From NCBI GenBank assembly GCA_023134755.1, contig JAGLUM010000292.1, forward strand, positions 1-6,304: 6,304 bases of DNA. The letters are read 5' to 3'. Each line of letters opens with the position of its first letter. Within the stretch, counting starts at the first letter, position 1. The position numbers were made by a program, and so were the translations under genes. Under the pieces are notes generated by a model. The model saw only the letters and a list, made by a program, of their open reading frames with translations. It made no database searches and was not told the origin of the DNA. Source of the stretch: Fidelibacterota bacterium. Its GTDB lineage: Bacteria; Fidelibacterota; Fidelibacteria; Fidelibacterales; Fidelibacteraceae. Positions 1 to 5,399 of the stretch are shown one piece after another.

Positions 1-2203
1 TACCGATTTCTCCAACAGATTTTGCACCAAAAGGACCTGATTCCTCATGAGATTCAACAATAAAAGTTTTCATTTCAGGAATATCGGCGGCTGTGGGGAT
101 TTTATAACTTTTAAAACTTTTGTTAAGAAGATTACCTTTTTTAGAAAAAATATATTCTTCGGTAAGTGCATAGGCAATTCCATTGACTGCGGCACCTTCA
201 ATCTGCCCTTCTGCCAATTGTGGATTGATAGCTTGGCCGCAATCTACGGCAGATACAAATTTTAAAAGCTTAACATCTCCGGTTTTTGTATCTACTTCCA
301 CTTCTGCCGCTTGGGCAATAAAGGGCGGGGGTGATTGTTCCACAACTTCTGAGGCAGATGCCTGGATCTGAAATTGGTTATTTGTGTAAAAGGCATAATT
401 GCAAATATCTGAATATGTCACAGATTTATTTTGTTTTTTATCGATAACTTTGGCGGACTTGATTTTCAGATCATTAATTAATGATCCCATGATCTCGGCG
501 GCAACCTGCAAAATTTGATCTTCAATTTTAAGCGCACATTTTTTAACTGCTCGTCCCGACAGGTAGGTTGTCGAGGAAGCATACGCGCCGACATCAAAAG
601 GTGTTCTATCCGTATCGGAAGAAAGCACGATTATTTTATCTAATTTTACATCCAATACTTCTGCGGCTATTTGTGCGAGTATCGTATCTGAACCGGTACC
701 AATATCGGTAGCTCCGACATTTAAATTAAACGAAGCATCCTCATTCATTTTCATATATGCAGCGCCCATATCAATGAGCGGAATTGCAGAACCCTGCATG
801 GAAACAGCAAGGCCCACGCCGTGAACTTTATCGCCGTTAGATATTTTTTTGTCGCGTTTATTGTACCAATCGATCTCTTTGATGCAAATATCAATACACT
901 CATCAAGTTTGCAGGAATTTACACATTGTGTTACACCTGCTCTCCCTTCGCCAAGTGCTTCGAACACCTTTGACGTTTCACCTGCTTTAATATGGTTTTG
1001 TTTAATGTATTCCGGCAAATCGAGATTCAATTTTCTTGTAATGATATCCAAATGTTGGTTCAAAGCAAAATAACCCTGTGTGGCGCCATAACCGCGGTAT
1101 GCGCCGCCAACCGGAAGATTTGTATATACTGAACGACCGATGAAATGCAGGTTTTTGATCTTGTTAAATAATGGCAATACTTTAGAACCGCAATTTGACA
1201 AAACTGTCAGAGCGTGGGAGCCATAAGCGCCTGAATTGAGCAGAGAATCCATTTCAAGAAAAGTGATCTCACCGCTATTTTTAACTCCCATTTTTAAATG
1301 AATCCGGATTGGATGGCGTGTGCGACTGGATTGAAAAACTTCTGCCCGGGATAATACCAAACGGGCGGAACGTTTATGCTTGATTGTCACCCAAGCCGCT
1401 AAAGGCTCAAGAATTACTTCCTGTTTTGCACCAAAGCCACCTCCGATACGTGGTTTGATAACGCGAATTTTTGCAATGGGGAATTCGCATACTTTTGAAA
1501 CAATACGTCTGACGTGAAAAGGCACCTGCGTTGATGCAATGATGACCAGTCTGCCCATATCATCAAAATATGTTTTAACCGAGTGTGGTTCGATCGCACA
1601 GTGCGAACCATAATGTGCTTGATAAATTTCATCGACAACAAGATCAGATTCTTTTTCTGCTTTCTCGATATCGCCAAAACCGATTTCTACTTCCGCGGCA
1701 AGATTTTTTTCAGGTTCATATTTTACACCAATCGGAGTGTATCTGGAGTTGTCATGTATTTGCGGAGCACCGGGATCCATTGCTTTTTCAGGATCAAACA
1801 GGGGTAATAAAATTTTATATTTTATATTTAATGATTTTGCTGCTTTATCGGCAACTTGCTGGCTTTCTGCAACGATCATCGCTACCCTGTCGCCAACAAA
1901 TCTAACCTTGTTTTCAAAGAGAACATTGTCATAAGGGGATGGTTCCGGAAAACCTTGTCCGGCCGTTGTATGCAGGATTTGTTTTACATTTTTATAGTGA
2001 AGTACATCAACGACTCCATCCATTTCCCTTGCTTTAGAATCATCAATTTCCAGAATTTCTGCAAAAGCGTGCGGCGAATATATCAATTTGCAATAAAGTG
2101 GTTTTTTTAACTCAAAATCATCAACAAATTTACTGCTGCCTGTTGCCAGTGAAAGAGAATCAATCTTTTTTTCTGATTTGCCTATTGTAGTATAATTTTT
2201 CAT
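1..2203 (-). CDS. Molybdenum-cofactor-binding large subunit of a xanthine dehydrogenase/aldehyde oxidase-family hydroxylase (3' end cut by window edge)
   Basis: This is the catalytic subunit of a molybdenum hydroxylase, which oxidises an aldehyde or N-heterocycle using oxygen from water. I translated it by hand: ATG at 2203-2201, then 734 codons with no stop to the window edge; the C-terminus is missing. Residues about 17-130 fit the a/b hammerhead domain (GSSKFVDDF near the start). The molybdopterin-binding domains follow. Q226 in ASTQ matches the bovine XDH Gln767 position. IGGGFGAKQ (residues 253-261) is the Gly-Gly-Phe-Gly loop. AYRGYG (R370) matches the AFRGFG loop, and GTGSDT (502-507) takes the place of the usual GQG pterin loop. 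KSVGEIG carries the predicted catalytic Glu732. AYRGYG rather than AYRCSFR argues against form I CO dehydrogenase. The TNLP, GGGFG.KQ and TRTRH-like segments resemble E. coli XdhA. It starts nine bases after the 2Fe-2S gene with only a weak purine-rich RBS (AAAAGAAA). The family is certain; the substrate is unknown. Confidence 0.93.
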   Translation of the reverse strand, partial: MKNYTTIGKSEKKIDSLSLATGSSKFVDDFELKKPLYCKLIYSPHAFAEILEIDDSKAREMDGVVDVLHYKNVKQILHTTAGQGFPEPSPYDNVLFENKVRFVGDRVAMIVAESQQVADKAAKSLNIKYKILLPLFDPEKAMDPGAPQIHDNSRYTPIGVKYEPEKNLAAEVEIGFGDIEKAEKESDLVVDEIYQAHYGSHCAIEPHSVKTYFDDMGRLVIIASTQVPFHVRRIVSKVCEFPIAKIRVIKPRIGGGFGAKQEVILEPLAAWVTIKHKRSARLVLSRAEVFQSSRTRHPIRIHLKMGVKNSGEITFLEMDSLLNSGAYGSHALTVLSNCGSKVLPLFNKIKNLHFIGRSVYTNLPVGGAYRGYGATQGYFALNQHLDIITRKLNLDLPEYIKQNHIKAGETSKVFEALGEGRAGVTQCVNSCKLDECIDICIKEIDWYNKRDKKISNGDKVHGVGLAVSMQGSAIPLIDMGAAYMKMNEDASFNLNVGATDIGTGSDTILAQIAAEVLDVKLDKIIVLSSDTDRTPFDVGAYASSTTYLSGRAVKKCALKIEDQILQVAAEIMGSLINDLKIKSAKVIDKKQNKSVTYSDICNYAFYTNNQFQIQASASEVVEQSPPPFIAQAAEVEVDTKTGDVKLLKFVSAVDCGQAINPQLAEGQIEGAAVNGIAYALTEEYIFSKKGNLLNKSFKSYKIPTAADIPEMKTFIVESHEESGPFGAKSVGEIG

Positions 2204-2212
2204 GCTATTTTT

Positions 2213-2680
2213 TTATTTCTTTTGAAGTCTCTGTGCGGCCTGTTTTACTGCATCAATAATTTTCACATATCCGGTGCAACGGCATAAATTTCCGTCTAAT
2301 GCCTCTTTGATCTGAGATTCTGTTGGATTCGGATTGCTCTGCAACAAAGCATAGGATGCCAGAACCATTCCCGGAGTACAAAATCCACACTGAACAGCCC
2401 CACATTCAACAAATGCCTCTTGGATAATATGGGGTTCATGAAAATCTCCGATGCCTTTTACGGTGAGAATTTTATCTTTTTTTATGATAGAAGCGGTAAA
2501 GATCTGACATGAATTTACGGACTTACCATTTAGCAAAATCAAACAAGCGCCACATTCACCTTCTTCACATCCGCTTTTTACTTCAGTAAAACCATTGTTG
2601 CGAAGTGTATGGAGAAGATGTTCGTCGGGATCAATCTTTACTTCAATATTTTCACCGTTAATGTTTAGCGTTGTTTCCAT
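2213..2680 (-). CDS. 2Fe-2S small subunit of the molybdenum hydroxylase
   Basis: This electron-transfer subunit carries two [2Fe-2S] clusters between the Mo site and FAD. Its 155 residues are full length for the family. The N-terminal plant-ferredoxin-like domain has C38, C43 and C46 (GCEEGECGAC) plus C58. The C-terminal helical domain has C98 and C101 (QCGFCTPGM) plus C133 and C135 (LCRCTGY), so all eight cluster ligands are present. C93 is an extra cysteine typical of the ECGAVQCGFC motif. The ATG at 2680-2678 shares one base with the FAD-subunit stop (TAATG), and a good GGAG lies eight bases upstream, so translation is probably coupled. The E. coli counterpart is XdhC. No signal peptide is present, so the enzyme is probably cytoplasmic. 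Confidence 0.97.
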   Translation of the reverse strand: METTLNINGENIEVKIDPDEHLLHTLRNNGFTEVKSGCEEGECGACLILLNGKSVNSCQIFTASIIKKDKILTVKGIGDFHEPHIIQEAFVECGAVQCGFCTPGMVLASYALLQSNPNPTESQIKEALDGNLCRCTGYVKIIDAVKQAAQRLQKK

Positions 2681-3492
2681 TAGCTGATCTCCATTGCTCG
2701 AAAAATAGTACGTGCAGTTTCAATTTTTGCTTTGTGGCTTAGATAATCCCCATCTGTGATCCTGCTTCCATTGAAAGAAACTTTTACAAGATTTTGAATG
2801 CCTTCTTCAGATATTTCCAACCTGAGTTTATTTTCCAAATAATTTTCCAGTTCTATTAATTGAGATATTCGTTCTGTTGTACCAATAATAAAAACTTTTG
2901 CTTGTTCAATTTGGTCTTTATCCATTTTCAACAATGCTGTAATTGTGAATAATGGCATGTCATTTTTTGTTTTTACTTCTCTGTAATGGCTGGATCTGTG
3001 TGAAAAATTTTTGAATTTTACTGCTGTAATAAGTGATTGCTGTCGCAATTCCTTTTGTTCCAAATATTCAGAAAGGAGAAATTCTCCATCGTTTTTTCCG
3101 GTTATGACCACTTTTGCTTCTAAAGCAAGTAATGCGCCGATTACATCTGACCATTTAGGTGCAAAAGAAATACTTCCACCAATAGTTATTCTGTTTCTAC
3201 ATGGCGTGTTTGCGGCATTTTGTAAAGATTTGACGAGAATATTATCGGGAGAAATTGATTTCAAACCGGTCAGAATATCAGCATACGTTGACATACTGCC
3301 TATTTCAATAATTGCATTATCCTGTTTAATATAATTCAAACCAAGTTCTGTCAGGTTTAATAAACCCACAACATGCGAAAAGTCTCTGTTAATTAAACTT
3401 GTTCCGCCACCGTGGGGAATGATGTTTTTAATCTCTAGTAAAGAAGAGGCCTCGGCCAGAGATTTTGGATAATGCCATTGTATTTTTATCAT
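2680..3492 (-). CDS. FAD-binding medium subunit of the molybdenum hydroxylase
   Basis: This subunit takes electrons from the 2Fe-2S clusters onto FAD and passes them to the final acceptor. Its 270 residues fit the compact bacterial form (CoxM, XdhB). The PCMH-type FAD domain shows PHGGGTSL (residues 26-33), matching the AGGTDL-type flavin-binding loop. A second flavin loop, RITIGGSISFAPKWSD (101-116), is followed by the conserved ALLALEAKVVI helix-strand. The C-terminal CO-dehydrogenase flavoprotein domain ends in DYLSHKAKIETARTIFRAM (249-267), a family signature. There is no cysteine-rich insertion like the 4Fe-4S loop of 4-hydroxybenzoyl-CoA reductase. It is first in the three-gene unit. 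The start at 3492 gives the expected N-terminus (IQWHYPKSLAEA), though its RBS is weak (GAAAG, rather far upstream). Confidence 0.95.
   Translation of the reverse strand: MIKIQWHYPKSLAEASSLLEIKNIIPHGGGTSLINRDFSHVVGLLNLTELGLNYIKQDNAIIEIGSMSTYADILTGLKSISPDNILVKSLQNAANTPCRNRITIGGSISFAPKWSDVIGALLALEAKVVITGKNDGEFLLSEYLEQKELRQQSLITAVKFKNFSHRSSHYREVKTKNDMPLFTITALLKMDKDQIEQAKVFIIGTTERISQLIELENYLENKLRLEISEEGIQNLVKVSFNGSRITDGDYLSHKAKIETARTIFRAMEIS
2689..2692 (-). promoter_or_regulatory. Ribosome binding site of the 2Fe-2S subunit gene
   Basis: GGAG on the minus strand lies eight bases before the ATG at 2680, inside the 3' end of the FAD-subunit gene. It is the clearest Shine-Dalgarno site in the window and supports the TAATG-overlapping start. 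Confidence 0.6.
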
Positions 3493-3597
3493 AGATTAAA
3501 ATTTCTTTCATTGAAATTTAAATGTCAAGTAATTAATTAATCATTATTTAGGTATTATATATTAAAAGTGCCTCTCTTTATTGGAAAATAAGCCTCT
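3493..3597 (-). promoter_or_regulatory. Intergenic region with candidate promoter elements for the hydroxylase operon
   Basis: This 105-base, A/T-rich gap separates the dGTPase stop from the FAD-subunit start. On the minus strand it holds a perfect TATAAT at 3559-3554, but no good -35 lies 16-18 bases upstream. It also holds a perfect TTGACA at 3528-3523, whose -10 position at 17-base spacing (GAAATT, 3505-3500) is poor. Using that TTGACA would leave almost no leader before the ATG. Near the dGTPase stop are two near-copies of AAAGAGGC and a weak TTATT/AATAA stem with no U-tract, so no convincing terminator is visible. A promoter is likely here, but I cannot say which element is used. Confidence 0.35.
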
Positions 3598-4827
3598 TTA
3601 AATGATATCATAAAAGCTGCCGTAATCCGGATCGAAAAGACGCTTATATATTTTTGGCAGGGAAATGTCGGTTTGCTCCGCAAAATGATCACAAATCATT
3701 CGCGCAATAGCAATATAATCCAAGGTGTTTATGTTCTTCGCTTTCTCCCTTAGGCTTGAAGGGAGTATTTTGTCGTTTAATTGAAATGCTTTTTTATTGC
3801 CCTGCAGGTAAGTCTCAAATAAACGCTTTAAAATGTAGCGGCCTTTGAATTCAAGCTGTTCCAGCTGGGGAGAACGAAAAATGATATCAACGGCCAGGCG
3901 TTTATACAGCGTGTTTTCAGCCTTTACTTCTGGATCAATTTCGATGCCGTAACGATAACGGTTGGTATGCGAAGCCAATGGATGCTTCCTTTCAATCAAA
4001 CGGACGCCTTCAATAAATCGCCCTGTCCGGGAGGCTAAAAAGCGGTTAAAATCTTCTTTGTGGTCCAGTTTTTTTATAACTGTATCCAGATATTTTGATT
4101 CTTCTGCGTTCATCGACCGACCCTGTGCCCAAGAATCAATTTCTTTTTGATTTACAAATCCGGCAAGATATCCATCAGATAGATCATGTAAGGAATAGGC
4201 CACGTCATCCGCCCAGTTCATAATTTGGCACTCTAAACTGCAGCCGGGGAAGTGCGTATCGCCTCCGTTTACAAAGTCAAGATAGATTCGCTGATCGTCA
4301 TAGAGAAATTTGTCTTTTTTACTGCTATCCGACCATAAAATTTTATATTTTAAAATACCGTCAATAAACGCGCGGCTGGGTTTCATTCCCTCATCGCTTC
4401 CGGGGTCTTCATGCAGTTGTTCCGCAATGATCTTCAGGGTTTGCGCGTTACCTTCAAATCCGCCGGCATCCCGCATCAAATCGTTCAGCATGGATTCTCC
4501 CGGGTGCCCGTAGGGTGGATTTCCCAAGTCATGTGCCAGGCAAATTCCTTCTACCAGATCAACATCTATAGCGGGGCTTTTAAATACGGTTTTATTAAGG
4601 TAATTCACAATGGAGCGACCGATTTGGGCAACTTCCAAAGAATGGGTCAGGCGGGTGCGGTAAAAATCATGAGCACCGGATTTAAAAACCTGGGTTTTAT
4701 TCTGCAAGCGCCGAAATGCCGCGCTGTATAGTACGCGATCACGATCGACCTGAAAAACGCTGCGGTAATGGTCGTTATGCCGCGTTCCCAGAGTCTCAGT
4801 ATCAAAATGATTATAAAAGTTGGACAT
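3598..4827 (-). CDS. dgt: Deoxyguanosinetriphosphate triphosphohydrolase (dGTPase) family, HD domain
   Basis: This family hydrolyses dGTP, or other dNTPs, to the deoxynucleoside plus inorganic triphosphate and so tunes dNTP pools. It has 409 residues, shorter than E. coli Dgt (about 505) but normal for the wider family. The N-terminal signature SAAFRRLQNKTQVF (35-48) is typical of dGTPases. The HD metal site is visible as H62 (RLTHSLEVAQIG), H99-D100 (LAHDLGNPPYGHPGE) and D207 (NWADDVAYSLHD). The conserved FEGNAQTL lies at 124-131. The C-terminus has the family-like RLFDPDYGS. The ATG at 4827-4825 is two bases after the stop of the NifU-like gene, with no clear RBS of its own, so translational coupling is likely. 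The family is certain; the exact dNTP specificity is not. Confidence 0.95.
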   Translation of the reverse strand: MSNFYNHFDTETLGTRHNDHYRSVFQVDRDRVLYSAAFRRLQNKTQVFKSGAHDFYRTRLTHSLEVAQIGRSIVNYLNKTVFKSPAIDVDLVEGICLAHDLGNPPYGHPGESMLNDLMRDAGGFEGNAQTLKIIAEQLHEDPGSDEGMKPSRAFIDGILKYKILWSDSSKKDKFLYDDQRIYLDFVNGGDTHFPGCSLECQIMNWADDVAYSLHDLSDGYLAGFVNQKEIDSWAQGRSMNAEESKYLDTVIKKLDHKEDFNRFLASRTGRFIEGVRLIERKHPLASHTNRYRYGIEIDPEVKAENTLYKRLAVDIIFRSPQLEQLEFKGRYILKRLFETYLQGNKKAFQLNDKILPSSLREKAKNINTLDYIAIARMICDHFAEQTDISLPKIYKRLFDPDYGSFYDII

Positions 4828-4829
4828 TT

Positions 4830-5057
4830 TTAGACAGAAACGACTTCAACAATTTTGGGGATCTCGTTTTTTAACGCCCGTTCAATACCGGCTTTCAATG
4901 TCATCGTTGCCATGGGACAACCGTTGCACGCACCGGTTAATTTAACTTCTATGACGTTGTCTTCACGTACCTGTACGAGCTCTACATCACCGCCATCCAT
5001 CTGTAGTGAGGGGCGAACCTTATCCAATATTTCTTGTACTTTTGTCTTGTCGATCAT
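4830..5057 (-). CDS. NifU C-terminal-domain (Nfu-type) Fe-S cluster scaffold/carrier protein
   Basis: This small cytoplasmic protein of 75 residues consists of the Nfu domain only. Such domains bind a [4Fe-4S] or [2Fe-2S] cluster between subunits and pass it to target enzymes. The sequence shows the typical RPSLQMDGGDVELV (15-28) and the cluster motif C44-x-x-C47 (LTGACNGCPMATMTLK). Two cysteines per monomer imply a cluster shared across a dimer. The ATG at 5057-5055 gives the usual N-terminal helix; AAAGGGAAG about four bases upstream may serve as a weak RBS. It lacks the IscU-like and ferredoxin-like domains of full-length NifU. It is first in a unit with the dGTPase gene. A role in loading the clusters of the nearby hydroxylase is possible but is only inference from proximity. 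Confidence 0.95.
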   Translation of the reverse strand: MIDKTKVQEILDKVRPSLQMDGGDVELVQVREDNVIEVKLTGACNGCPMATMTLKAGIERALKNEIPKIVEVVSV

Positions 5058-5105
5058 ATGCTTCCCTTTCTGGAATATCTGTTGTTTAATAAGCAGATTC
5101 AGATC

Positions 5106-5134
5106 TGTTTATTTTGGTTCATATCTTATGTCAA
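5106..5134 (-). promoter_or_regulatory. Candidate sigma-70-type promoter for the NifU-like/dGTPase unit
   Basis: On the minus strand a perfect -35 TTGACA (5134-5129) is followed, after exactly 17 bases, by TAAACA (5111-5106), a weak -10. It lies about 50 bases upstream of the NifU-like ATG and points the right way. The -10 matches only half of the TATAAT consensus, so the call is tentative. Confidence 0.4.
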
Positions 5135-5169
5135 TCATTCCTTAATCCCATAAATGCAGCAATGCTTTA

Positions 5170-5193
5170 CGGGTTCCCGGGAATATCAACCCG
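5170..5193. repeat. GC-rich hairpin (dyad)
   Basis: CGGGTT (5170-5175) pairs with AACCCG (5188-5193) around a 12-base loop that itself contains the palindrome CCCGGG. It stands out in A/T-rich surroundings and lies 35 bases upstream of the candidate TTGACA of the NifU-like unit. It could end readthrough from the PhoH-family gene or be a protein-binding site. No U-tract follows it on the minus strand. Confidence 0.4.
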
Positions 5194-5196
5194 GCT

Positions 5197-5212
5197 AATA
5201 TTAATTAATATT
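5197..5212. repeat. Perfect 16-base A/T palindrome
   Basis: AATATTAATTAATATT is identical to its reverse complement over all 16 bases. It sits just beside the GC-rich dyad. An operator for a dimeric regulator is possible, but an A/T-only palindrome can arise by chance in such DNA. Confidence 0.4.
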
Positions 5213-5238
5213 TTTATGCTTTCAAAGACTTTAGAGGC

Positions 5239-5271
5239 TAGAAGTCAGTAGATAGAAGTTAGGAGTTAGGG
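5239..5271. repeat. Degenerate short tandem tract of GAAGTTAG-type units
   Basis: Units TAGAAGTCAG (5239-5248), TAGAAGTTAG (5253-5262) and GAGTTAGGG (5263-5271) repeat with small changes. Such purine-rich tracts next to inverted repeats of the GAAAATGGAGAAT kind occur as dispersed intergenic repeats in various bacteria. With one copy in this window, that identity is inference. Confidence 0.5.
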
Positions 5272-5275
5272 ATTG

Positions 5276-5359
5276 GGAAATTAAGAATTGAAAATGGAGA
5301 ATTAAAAATATAATATAAAAATTTATTCATTCTCCATTCTCTATTTTCCACTCTTCATT
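5276..5359. repeat. Long imperfect inverted repeat
   Basis: The perfect core is ATGGAGAAT (5294-5302) against ATTCTCCAT (5329-5337), with a 26-base A/T-rich loop. Outside the core the left arm AATTGAAAA and the right arm TTTTCCACTCTTCATT continue to pair imperfectly. The right arm has an extra 6-7 bases (TCTCTA region), which looks like a small local duplication of the TTCTC motif. The folded RNA would be a long hairpin. It may act as a weak terminator for the PhoH-family transcript, since a TTTTC run follows the core on the minus strand, or be a palindromic mobile-type repeat. Confidence 0.55.
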
Positions 5360-5380
5360 AGCATATGCTTTTTCGCTAAT
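5357..5380. repeat. Small dyad just downstream of the PhoH-family stop
   Basis: ATTAGC (5357-5362) pairs with GCTAAT (5375-5380) around 12 bases, and AGCATATGCT (5360-5369) is itself a 10-base palindrome that competes with that stem. It lies about 20 bases past the PhoH-family stop on the minus strand. No U-tract follows, so a terminator role is only possible. Confidence 0.35.
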
Positions 5381-5399
5381 AGTTTTTAATTTCTATTTT

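Larger units (their letters stand above)
5058..5399. other. 342-base non-coding gap between the PhoH-family gene and the NifU-like gene
   Basis: I see no supported gene on either strand. The gap contains, from left to right, the candidate promoter, a GC-rich dyad, a perfect A/T palindrome, a degenerate tandem tract and a long imperfect inverted repeat, each listed separately. It separates two same-strand transcription units, so it must hold the end of the PhoH-family transcript and the start of the NifU-like one. No classical GC-stem plus U-tract terminator is visible. Confidence 0.7.

Noticed and set aside
1414..1677. Minus-strand 87-codon open frame
   Set aside because: It overlaps the large-subunit gene in another frame, and its translation has no family features; the large-subunit frame is continuous through this stretch.
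1583..2110. Several overlapping plus-strand open frames of 65-106 codons
   Set aside because: They are antisense shadows of the molybdenum large-subunit gene, low in complexity and without motifs.
1..2203. Possible pseudogene, because no complete reading frame is closed in the window here
   Set aside because: Hand translation shows 734 uninterrupted codons with all expected motifs in one frame; it is only cut by the window edge.
3011..3334. Plus-strand 107-codon open frame
   Set aside because: It lies wholly antisense to the well-supported FAD-subunit gene and shows no domain.
3571..3597. Terminator after the dGTPase gene (TTATT/AATAA stem)
   Set aside because: The stem is only five A/T pairs with no U-tract following, too weak to call.
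4411..4731. Plus-strand 106-codon open frame
   Set aside because: It is antisense to the catalytic HD region of the dGTPase gene and has no recognisable features.
4855..5145. Plus-strand 96-codon open frame across the NifU-like gene and its upstream region
   Set aside because: Most of it is antisense to the conserved Nfu domain; the hydrophobic tail comes from A/T-rich DNA rather than a plausible membrane protein.
5239..5271. CRISPR-like array
   Set aside because: The units are 8-10 bases, degenerate and directly adjacent, with no spacers and no cas genes nearby.
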